Origin: Phlebiopsis flavidoalba
Lineage: Eukaryota > Basidiomycota > Agaricomycetes > Polyporales > Phanerochaetaceae
Reading direction: 5' to 3'
Length of the DNA: 64,000 bases
Assembly (NCBI GenBank): GCA_035772785.1
Contig: JAOCPU010000009.1
Coordinates: 744,001-808,000 of the forward strand
Translations under genes and position numbers: made by a program
Notes under the pieces: generated by a model
The model's input: only the letters and a program-made list of their open reading frames with translations
Databases searched by the model: none
What the model was told of the DNA's origin: nothing
In this document: in pieces, positions 48,522-57,936 of the stretch
Layout of the letters: each line of letters opens with the position of its first letter
Position numbering within the stretch: position 1 is the first letter of the stretch

Positions 48522-50414
48522 TCACAACTTCACATCATGTATACTACTTCTCAAACTATCATGACGGGAGATGTCTTCATAGGAAGGCGGGAGCATCTGT
48601 AGAAGCAGATGTTGTACGTAAGAGTCTTCTCGATCGTGCAGCATCTGCCTGGCTCTCCACGAACGGCCGTGTTGAAGAGGGCCCTGCCTTGGACGGATTG
48701 ACGGACCAGGCTCGGTCACGAGGGCCGAATGGGGCGTCTCATGGGAATGTGATGCGGAGGACGACGGCGCAGGAGTTGGCATCTCAGGTACAGTCGCTAG
48801 TCCGTACGTGTGCCTCTCCATATCATCCGGGTCGGGCGTCCTGGCAGCGTACGGTCACCCACCTCCTCGTGTGTCTTGCCACGAGTGGAGGGCTCGGTTG
48901 CATAGCTCAACTCGTCTTCGAAGTTGGGCACAATAGAGGAACGGGTGTTCCTTGCACTCGAGCGGCGAGAGTATTCTGACATCGTACTGGCGGATGTAAC
49001 GATAGAGCTTGTGGTGATTCCTCGCGCTCTGCCGATGGTCTCAGCGGCACCACCCCTGCCTACCGAGCGTGTACGTTCCCGGAGAAGCCAGAGGCGAAGT
49101 ACGTTCAATTCGCCGTGGCTGTTATCTGAATGTCCGTGGGTTGATGCAGGAGTAGTGCCATTGGTCTTCCAGGCGTCTTCGGCCCAGCCACTCGATCCTG
49201 GGTCATCCGCGATGTCTCGTTCTGGCGGTAAGGAGTATTCGTTACGTGGCTGTCGGCGGGGCGACACCAATATACTAGGGCACAGATGACGAGAATGAGG
49301 ACAATGCCGCCAGGAATTGCAGAAGAAGCAAGAATGATCGTTCGAGTGTTGCCAGAAAGAGTGTGTGATGAGTTTGAGTCATGGAAGAGGAACTAACGTT
49401 GTGATGAACGGGGATGGAGCTATTGTCTCAACCACCGTGACTACCCCTCTTGAGTCTGTGGGGACATGGTGGTCTCTAGAGAGGAGGATGCAACCTCCAA
49501 AGCCGCGGAAGTCGAGCTGGCGGTGGATTGCTGAGGCGGTGAGCTTATGCTGGCCCCTGTTTGATTTGGCAGGCTGGAGACGATGTCAGGGGGTTCTGGC
49601 GAAGAGTTCGGCGCCTCGATTTGTGTGGTGGGCTGCACGACAGGGGGCGACGATTGCCAAAGACGATGATAGTGAAAACGAGGAAGTTGAGGAGGACGCG
49701 GATTGGGATGTTGTCTCGGGACTCCCGTCGTCGTGTCTATTTGGCATGATGAGACATAAAACAACGAGTTCATCTTGCCGAGTGCATGATGGAAGAATGA
49801 ACATACGTGTAGATAATATAATCTAGAAGCACAAGGCTCGTCGGGGTGCCCCGACTCCACCATTGTGAAGGTAGGGTGAACACACTGGGAGCCCGGAGAT
49901 AGATCTACGATGAGTGTACGAGAACATTGTAATCGTAGCAGTAGTCTGACCTGTCGGGGCAAGGACAATATGTCCCCACTGCGCTCACCGTTGATCAAGA
50001 AAGTCATATTTGAATTCCCGTCGGGTCGTTGGAGGTATGGGCGATAATGCAATAAACATAGATTGCATGTACCTGTAGGGAAAATTGAGACATAGGAATA
50101 AATCTATGCAAACCCTGACCAACCATCAAACTTCATAGTCGCGATGCTAATTAAATCTTGGCTAGCATCCTGGTAGTAAGTTGAGTCGCGTGCCACGTCG
50201 AGTCCCAAGCTCGAGTGGGATCAGGAGTAGCGACACATGTTTTACATCCATTTCCGACGTTCCATCGGTTTGGCAGGGGTATATTGGATTGTAGACACGC
50301 CGTTGATAATCTGGCCGTCATCCACGGTAACGTTGACGAGAGCTGCAGAGACAAGGAGTGGAAAGTGATGTGCGAAGTAACGACAGTCAGAAAGAGAGTG
50401 GTGATTAATGCCAT
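48522..50414 (-). CDS. Array copy D: Ser-rich single-pass membrane protein
   Basis: The minus-strand ATG at 50412-50414 (MALITTLFLTVVTSH) opens the signal peptide. The ectodomain follows: VNVTVDDGQIING, NRWNVGNGCKTCVATPDPTR and AWDSTWHATQL. Exon 2 holds RPDGNSNMTFLING and VDLSPGSQCVH-type sequence (about 50040-49890). A long Ser/Thr/Pro stalk (PNSSPEPPDIVSSLPNQTGA, SISSPPQQSTASSTSA, about 49650-49490) leads to a membrane segment near 49.31-49.26 kb. The tail is longer than in B or C. It carries DDPGSSGWAEDAW, ITTSSIVTSASTMSEYSRRS and a variant terminal motif LPPSYEDISRHDS (PPSY in place of PPPY), with the stop at 48522. Paralogous to fragment E. Confidence 0.76.
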
Positions 50415-51408
50415 GAGACCGAATGAGCGAAGGCGAGGTGGGGGGGGGGAGGGAGAGGGAGACGACGTGTGAATGAGAGGACAATGTGGAGCGAGCAGGG
50501 GAATGAGACGGGTGAAGCTCTCCAGGAAGGCGTTATAGGCTTGTGTGTGGTGGTGAGGCAATCCCCATCAGTTGACAAACGAATAGCAAGAATGACAGAT
50601 CTTGACGTACCAACACTGAAATGAACAGCAGCAAAATCAGCTGAATGACCAAATACAGCCTTGTGTCTGTCATGTCGAAAAACTCCATTTCCATCTACGG
50701 GACCCCTCGTGGCGCCCCGGTGCTCGGGTGCTACTCCCTGTCTCCTGAGAGATAGACTATCCCTCAGGGACTCGGTAGGCGGTATGCCCCTCCAGTGGCT
50801 CTACAACGTACGTCGGTCTCCAGCCTTCATTGATTGCTGCTCGCATGACGGGCGGGTGGGCAATGGCAGAGAAATCTCGACGTGAAGTTGGTTCTAAGTG
50901 GGCAATGTCCGGACTTTGTTGTCAATCAAGAAGAATATACAGGCTTGTTGATCTTACCATCTCGGGTAGGGACTCTACAATCACTCTGCATCACCGAGTC
51001 TAGACTCTGTAGTAAAGCACAGCCCGCGCGGATAGGGTCGTTAGTCACGGAGCGGCGGCTCAGAGAGACGTTTTGAAAGCACATGAACGAGTTGAATGGG
51101 TACTCTCAAAGTTTCTAGTCGTATTGCCTATAGTATTCGTGAGTCGCGAGAGTGCTGGGTAGTCACTAACGTGGTCATCGTCGAGTCCATGTCGGAAGCG
51201 CACTTGACAGCGTAGGCGCTCTGCCTTTGGGAAGGACTAGTCCAGCCCGACAACTTCTCCAGCCTGCGTACTTGGCCCAAGGCGATATCTGGACAGCGCA
51301 CGAGGATACCGCGGGTGATTTTCTGCTGTTTGCCCCACGGCCGTCAATCCGAGTTCACATCAAGTAAACTGTTTATTTGCATCTTGTCCATGTGTTTATA
51401 GCAAAAAG
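50415..51408. other. Copy D promoter and spacer
   Basis: Contains a purine-rich tract (GGGGGGGGGAGGGAGAGGGA, about 50442-50461) and the shared element at 50601. From 50.65 to 51.4 kb no gene is recognised. Confidence 0.4.
50601..50614 (-). promoter_or_regulatory. Shared upstream element, copy D
   Basis: CTTGACGTACCAAC on the plus strand (one change from copy C), about 187 bp upstream of the copy D start. Confidence 0.5.
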
Positions 51409-51493
51409 GTGCTACCAGGGTTTTCGAACCTGGGTTTCAGGAAAGCGACAAAATGACCAAAATCCGGAGTGATAACCACTACACTATAGCACC
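51409..51493 (-). tRNA. tRNA-Gln(TTG), with short intron
   Basis: On the minus strand the ends GGTGCTA and TAGCACC form a perfect 7 bp acceptor stem. The D arm is TAGTGTAGTGGTTATCAC, typical of fungal tRNA-Gln, followed by CTCCGGATTTTG with anticodon TTG. About 17 nt (starting GTCATTTTGTCG) then separate this from the 3' half, as expected for an intron after position 37. A T arm with CCAGG-TTCGAAA-CCTGG follows. The 3' side of the anticodon stem is imperfect and the T loop seems to have extra bases, consistent with read errors. Confidence 0.75.
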
Positions 51494-51859
51494 CGTGCTC
51501 ACTTAAGCCTGCCCTAGCTATCATAAATTATAAGGACAATTGCACAACACAGTGCTTCCGTTGCACAGTCCTCAGAGCAAGCCGGAGCGATCACGACACT
51601 GTAACAAAAAATTCACAATGTCCTGCAGCTCGAGCAACGGGGCCCTAATGGGTCATAATCGCATGACATAGTACTATACGCAGGTTGTGGTGTAAGATCT
51701 ATGACGAAGAGGTACTCCACTGAGCTAGGAGTGCCAGTGAAGAACGTCATATGGTCCCCCTTGACCTATATACTTCCAACCGCATCGAGCAGGCGGCCGC
51801 AAACAAAACGCCACGTCCGCCTAAGCCATATCCTTTACAGCAACAAATCCATCTCTCAA

Positions 51860-52602
51860 ATGTTCCGCACTGGTAATTGCAGTCGCATCTACGTCGCGCT
51901 CGGTCCTTGGGCGTCCTCGAGGGCGTTCCATACCACGGGACCCCGGTCGCCGCGAGGACAATGACGGAAAAGGCCAAGGACGTTGCCAGCGATGTGCGTA
52001 GCCCGCTCCATAATTGACGAGGCGCAGCCTGACATCTAGACCGCAGGTGAACTTGAAAGTTGGCAAGAAGTTGGCTGGTGCCATCGAGACCGGGGAGCAG
52101 GTCACCGAGTCCACTAAGGAGACACTAGGTGCGCGACGAGATCTTTCTGGCCGGGACGAGAGTTATTCTGATGTCAAGCTTAGGCGGAAGCAGTGTCTAT
52201 GAGGTGGCAGACAAGGCCAACAAGGCTGTCGGCCGAGGTCTCGCAGGCGCCATTGAGAAGGGCGGAGGAGGCAACCGAGACAACCAAGCAGACGTTAGGC
52301 ACGTATTTCACTCGTCGGGGCGCCGGAGACACCAGGCTGACGCGGAACGCTTGACATAGGCACGGCGACGGCCAAGTCCAAAGAGGACAGCCAACGAGGC
52401 CGCTGCGAAGACGAAGGAGACCGCCAACACTGCCGGTCAGAAGGCGATAATCAGGTATGGCCACGAGTCGTCCTGTAAAAAGAGCGGGCTTAGCTGATTG
52501 TCGACTTGTGCGTGAACTCGTCAAGGCCTTTGCAGCTGCTGTGTGCGGGAAGGCAAAGAGGACTTTAAGGACGGACGTGAAGCAGCAGCTGCGAAGGAGT
52601 AG
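51860..52602 (+). CDS. LEA-like, mitochondrial stress-protection protein
   Basis: Small Ala/Lys/Glu-rich amphipathic protein of the late-embryogenesis-abundant/apolipoprotein-like type, predicted to protect membranes or matrix proteins under drying or stress. The ATG at 51860 begins MFRTGNCSRIYVALGPWASS then RAFHTTGPRSPRG, an Arg/Ser-rich leader typical of mitochondrial import. Next come TEKAKDVASDV, KLAGAIETGEQVTESTKETL, the near-repeat ADKANKAVGRGLAGAIEKG, TANEAAAKTKETANTAGQKA and the end FKDGREAAAAKE, stop at 52600-52602. Two to three introns lie between the repeats. It lies head-to-tail with ERG5, 377 bp apart. Confidence 0.68.
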
Positions 52603-52978
52603 CGCATAGGCTGTGAGCAGCAGGCTGTTGTTGAGTGAGCCGAATGACACTGTACCAGTACCACATATTTTTCCTGTAATAACATGTAGCATATCCAATC
52701 GAGTATACGCAGCGGCCATCACGAAGAGAGTGTGTCGAGGTGAGAAGAACGAACCGGCAAAGTGGGCGTCCGAGAACGCCGGAGAGATCGTGTGTGAATG
52801 GCCGATGTTGTCAGGCGGCAGAGTAAGAATCGTTCGACTGCTAATAATTATTTCTCTGTTCGCTGGTGCACGGGTATCTTCTTGCTTGCAACTCCCAAGA
52901 GCCTCTCGCCATCGGCCCTTCAGCCACCCATTTCGGTAGCGCCGTCGCCGCCGCCCACAGCGAGCACGCGCAATCGCC

Positions 52979-54801
52979 ATGGCGTCCTCCAAAGCCTCCT
53001 TCCCCTCCGTCCTCTCCGACGCCTCCAAACACCCGTTTACTCTGCCCCCGTCTTCCCCAACCTCCTCCGTCCGGCTCATGAGCTCTACACCACCGCGGCC
53101 ATCGTCCTCTCGCTTCTTGTGCTCGAGCAAACCGTTTACCGGGTACAAGATACAAACAGTCATCTTCCCGGTGCACATACTGTAGACCATTCCCATCATC
53201 GGCAAGTTCAAGGACTCGCTGAAATCCCCACGTCTGGAAGGATAACATGAAGCAGTGGGCTATCTGGCCCGCTGAGCGCCATCAGCGTTTTTTAATGTGT
53301 GCGTTAAGCGTTTTGTTTGACGCGTCGACGCGTCGTCTCTTGATCGTCTTCGCGAAGCTTAACTAGGCAGCATATTCAGGTTTATCGTCATGGGTCTACG
53401 ATGGAGGTACTCGAGCAGATCCTTAACTCGCCTACATATGCTGAAACCTTGTCCTGGTCAACTCGGCGAAGCAGATTATAGTATTCCTTCAACTAGGGTG
53501 CTTTTTAGCATTTTCACAGATATCCTTCAAGACAATTTATGCCTCATTTCACATCGCACAGGGTCTTCCTGACCGGCAAGGAGCACGTAGAGTACCGCCG
53601 TCGGCTTGAACTCGCTCTTACTCGCCAAGGCACATTGGGTATGTGTTTGTGTCGATTTTGCATTGTATCGGAACTCATCTGGACGATCCACACAGCCTTT
53701 ACCATGCATTCAGATTCGTACAATAATCTCGATCGGAAAGCACTTTTGCCAAATGGCTTGCTAGCACCGTGCTGCCTATACCACTGAGGCGCAGCCCATC
53801 ATGATGACCTGCCTCTACCTGAATTGAACATGGAGACCTCGCTCCGTGTCTTCTGCGGCCAGCACATTCCACGATCACGCCGCCAAGGAGATCTCGGACA
53901 AGTACTGGATGATCACCCAGGCACTTTGAGCTCGTCAACTTCCCGCGTCGCCGCTGCCGGAACCAAGGTCTACAGCCCGGAGCGCGATCCCAGGCCACGC
54001 AAGGTTGCGATGAAGTGGCTCGAACTCGCGCGCGCAAGAGCAAGGAGAGCGTTGCAGCTGGCAACCCGCCCGAGTGCATGCTCGAGGGAGTGGGGTAACC
54101 AACCTCAGCGACCCGTCGTACAAGGGCCGCAAAAGAGTTCAGCACGACTTCGAAATGGCCATGGTCGTGTTCTCGTTTTCCTCTTCGCCAGCCAAGACGC
54201 CATGAGCAGCGGATTGATCTACGGCTTGTCCAGCACCTTGCAGACCACACCCGAAGTCATGACGCAAGATCCGCGAGGAGCAGGAGCGCGTGCGCCGCGG
54301 CGACTATGAGAAGCCCCTCACGCTCGACATGATGGACGCGATGGCCGTACCTTTCGCGCCATGGTCAAGGAGACACTTCGCATCAAACCCCCAGTCACGA
54401 TGGTGCCCTACAAGACGACCAAGGCATTCCCCATCTCGGAGGACTACACCGTCCACCGCCTAGGCAGCATGGTCATACCCCCTCGTTCTACAACGACCCT
54501 CCACGACCCCGAGGCCCTACCCCGACCACGACGAGTTTCTTGCCCGAGCGATGGCTCGATCCCGAGGGCCCCGCAAATCAGAACCCGCGCAACTACCACT
54601 CGTCTTTGGTAGCGGCCCGCACCAAGTGCATCGGCTTGGAGTACGCGATGATGAACATCGGTCTTGTGCTCGCCAACGCGGCGGTGCTGATGGAGTGGGA
54701 GCACGAAAGTGACACCTAAGAGCGACAAAGTTGCGATCATCGCGACGTTGTTCCCTCAGGATGGCTGTCTGCTCAAGCTCAAGCCGAGGCAAAAGGCGTG
54801 A
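52979..54801 (+). CDS. ERG5: Sterol C-22 desaturase, CYP61 (Erg5)
   Basis: ER-bound cytochrome P450 that introduces the C22-23 double bond in the last steps of ergosterol synthesis. The ATG at 52979 begins MASSKASFPSVLSDASKH, then a membrane anchor (ELYTTAAIVLSLLVLEQTVY) and IPIIGKFKDSLKSPRLEGY-like sequence at about 53195. VFLTGKEHVEYRR (about 53563) and ELNMETSLRVFCGQHIP (about 53820-53870) follow. Helix I contains VVFSFLFASQDAMSSGLIYG (about 54165-54225). The ExxR motif is ETLR at 54370-54381, within VKETLRIKPPVTMVPYKTTK. The heme loop FGSGPH-(K)C(I)G is at 54605-54640, with one extra base just before the Cys codon. The protein ends DGCLLKLKPRQKA at 54801. Length and order match the fungal family. 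Confidence 0.93.
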
Positions 54802-54839
54802 GGGTGATTGGAAGAGGGGCTCATTATTCGGTTTTTCTA

Positions 54840-55915
54840 GAACATACCCTGTCTCCGTATCGATAGTAATGTCAACATTTCGTTTCGTTTTTTGGATGTT
54901 GTAATGATCCTGTGGGAACATGTCCTACAATAAACTAGAGAAACCTTACTTGGCGCGTGTAAATGAGATCCGAAGTCCCCATGCCCTCGATTGCCAGGAG
55001 GCTGACGAGTTAAGTATGGATGTACGGTACCTGCGAGCAATTTCGACTACGATGGTGCGAGACCTACCACAATGTAGTTCATGTTGAATATCGTGTCTGG
55101 GCATCCCGAAGAGACCGAACGTCCACCAGACGCAAACATAGAGCCGAGTGCTCACCGTTCCAAAGCTCCATCGAAGGAGAACCTGCCACCGAAAAGTATC
55201 TTGACCGAGTTGAGACGGTGAGACCGTTGGAAAGACCACTGTGCTCGAACGTCTGTTGGCCATTCGACACTTTGAGCACATAACCCGACACGATCTGTCC
55301 CGGGGTTAATGACGATAGCCCAGTTTATGACGTCCTTGCCCAGCTGGGTAGCCCTCGGGGTGGGTCCCCATTCGGGCATACCGAGCTTTGGAGAAATCGA
55401 CTTGTACCACATCACGCCCAGAGCAGAGCCCCCGCTCGACGAAAGGGCACGGCCTATGGCCCGTCGGGCCCGCGCGTTCGGCGAGATATGCCCGATTGGC
55501 AAACGAACGTGGATGAGAGGGCGCCAGGCGGCGTGCGACCACACGGCGGAGGAGATGTTGACGATAGAGGCGCAGGGAGCAGGGTCAGTGTTGATTCGGC
55601 CAGATGTTTACCGAAATGTAGTGGCTCTCGGGCCCGTCGTTCTACAACAGGGCCAGCATAAGATATTGGTGGACCGATGGCGGATGGAGCGAAACTGTTA
55701 CCACGAGGTAGATTACCAATAGTGTAAGTCGGGTTTGATGGAAGGACATGGTGTGAGAATGTTTCTTGAGATGGGCGAGTGTGTCGAGCGATGAGCTCGC
55801 CGTTGACCGGTAATAATCGGCGCCGTAACTGACGAGCAGTGACGTTGGCAGTCAAATTTTTGCGCTGTACTACTGCATTTTTGTACTGCAACGTACGTCT
55901 CAACCCTAGACAAAT
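54840..55915 (-). CDS. Unidentified gene, minus strand (fragmentary)
   Basis: I do not recognise this gene. Minus-strand segments with coding character are NVTARQLRRRLLPVNGELIA, PTYTIGNLPRGNSFAP and IGPPISYAGPVV (about 55835-55645). They are followed by QLGKDVINWAIVINPG (about 55345-55300) and SGYVLKVSNGQQTFEH then LTVSTRSRYFSVAGSPSMEL (about 55285-55165). They lie in two or three frames and could be exons of one protein convergent with ERG5. The last segment has a beta-rich, secreted-protein feel, but this is only an impression. Confidence 0.35.
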
Positions 55916-55999
55916 ATGAGCACTATGACTGCAATGGGCGCGTCGTCTGTTACGTTTGCATCAACCCATCAATTGTATTCCCTTTCCGTGAGCTGTTGG

Positions 56000-57140
56000 C
56001 ACCATTTATTACCGTCTGGTACGGTTGACTTGTTACCAAGGGACCCGCAGATCCGAGCACGCACCAGAATCGATAGCTTCCCAGTTGGAGGACTTCCCAG
56101 ATGAAACAAAAACACATCCACAGTGGCTCCCCCAATAATGCCCTGAACATGAGCACAATATTTAGATGAAGCATGCAACCACACGAGGTCTGACTGTGCA
56201 GAACATACCCACCAGCCCTGGATCAAGCGCTTGTGGGTTTAGTATCCGTGATGTGGCCATCGAAGTCCTGGACAGAAGAACGAACCTCATTTGCGAGAGT
56301 TGATGACTTCCAATCACTTCCCTTGTGTATTCGATACGTCCTCCATCCACTGAAGGTTGTGATGAATGGCTTCCCAGCAGGAAGGGTGTGAAATATCCGG
56401 GCTTTCCGACCATATCCAAACGGACGGGACGTTGTCAAATGCGTCTGGGTTCGCCCCGTGCTTGCAGACATGTCCATAAAGAGCTGATATGGCAGAATGG
56501 AATCCAACGGTAGGAGCGTAGTCGAACATGTAGTTCAGAGTGTTGATGACGAAATCTGCGGAAGGGGCACCAATGTTCAGAGAGAAATCCGCTAATGCCA
56601 GGATGCCCTGCCGTCGACGTCAATGAGATTGAGGTCAATGTATGTATAGTGATTGAACAGGACAAAGCGTCGTCTATACTCGGCTTTGACATGCTCCGCT
56701 GTGTGACCGTGCCACAGCATGCACTAGAAACCATCTGCAGATTGACACATACACGAAGGCGACATTGAGCGTACCAGGTAGTGCGCAAAGACATTTCTTG
56801 CCTTGGGCTCGAGGTACGAGCGTAAGAATTAGCGTTGACAAGGAGGCTCACGCGAGGGATGGGTAAATGAGGGCATCGCGGTAAAAAGACTTGGGGAGTA
56901 GGATTTTAAAAATATGAAGCATATTGGAGACACGCATATAATATATCCCCCCAAGATGAACTGAATCCACCCCAATTAGATATCAGAGAACACTGGTACA
57001 CCTCGTGATGGATCCGCAACATGATGCATTGATGGAATATAGTGCGAAACATATGTAGCGGACGAAGCTGGCCACCCCGAACGTCGTGATACAGGGGCAG
57101 ATATGACTTCTCAGGTTCGTGGGCAAGCTTCACCGTGTTC
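56000..57140 (-). CDS. Unidentified gene, minus strand (fragmentary)
   Basis: No family is recognised. Minus-strand coding-like pieces include YRRRFVLFNHYTYIDLNLID (about 56680-56620), NIGAPSADFVINTLNYMFDY then APTVGFHSAISALYGHVC (about 56580-56465). KHGANPDAFDNVPSVWIWSE then SPDISHPSCWEAIHHNLQWM lie at about 56460-56345. The Trp-rich, Asp/His-containing segment suggests an enzyme, possibly a hydrolase, but no catalytic motif can be named. Confidence 0.35.
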
Positions 57141-57936
57141 CAGTCTTATGGCTGGGAAGGCTCGTCCTGTTAGCGTGTTAAAATCTTGACTATGCGGCTA
57201 CATCAACAAAGTCTTGTACATGCGCCGCGCGAAAAAAGGCTCATGCGACTTGAGCCGCCATGAAAGAACCTATTCAAGCTGAGCCCGAGTATCATCTACC
57301 AATACCAATCACATCAGTGCACTACGAAGATAACCTGAGCACATGCGCCTCACCGAAGCTGATTGTTGGAGTGGTCAATGTGCAGCATGCGCACGGTATG
57401 AGCAGAACGGGACACCCTGTCATCGGCCCAGGATTCCTTCCCGTCACGGCAGGGTCAAACTCTGCATGAGGAAGTTGGAACCATTCTGGACTGCCGAGGT
57501 TTCGCCTATCGAGCGTTTTGCGATGGAGATTTGCATGATATTCATGGACATCGTCAACAATGCACGCATTGCTGCTACTGACGCGCTATACTCGCACACT
57601 AGCTAGCAGAGATATGCATTCATAAGCGGGAAACGTGTGTGTTGGTGGGTGATCATGATGTTTCGGGGAACAGGCCTCTGCGCGGCCTGTCGCTGGGCCC
57701 GCCAGTGATCGCGTCGTGCTTTTGATAGACGCTGAGAGGCGCAATCGACGTGTTTATAACGGGCGCCCACAACTTTTCTGTAGTCACACCGTCATTGGCC
57801 AGTTTCAATACCGGCTAGTCCCTCTTTCACTCTTGCGCGAAATTCGCGTAGCCGTTGGGCGCGCAAGACAGAACTCGCTCATATACTATATATATAAACT
57901 ACACGAAATTCCTTTGTGCGCCAACGTTGCTTAACC
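57141..57936. other. No gene recognised; ROK1 upstream region
   Basis: Short plus-strand frames at 57260-57469 and 57343-57606 match nothing known. An AT-rich run (ATACTATATATATAAACTA, 57882-57900) about 40-55 bp before the ROK1 ATG is a likely TATA region. Confidence 0.4.
57882..57900 (+). promoter_or_regulatory. TATA-like element before ROK1
   Basis: TATATATATAAA-type run about 40-55 bp ahead of the ROK1 start codon. Confidence 0.4.

Noticed and set aside
52180..53211. 343-codon open frame on the minus strand, the longest in the window
   Set aside because: It runs antisense across the end of the LEA-like gene and the first exons of ERG5, both well supported, and its translation resembles nothing. 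High GC explains the lack of stops.
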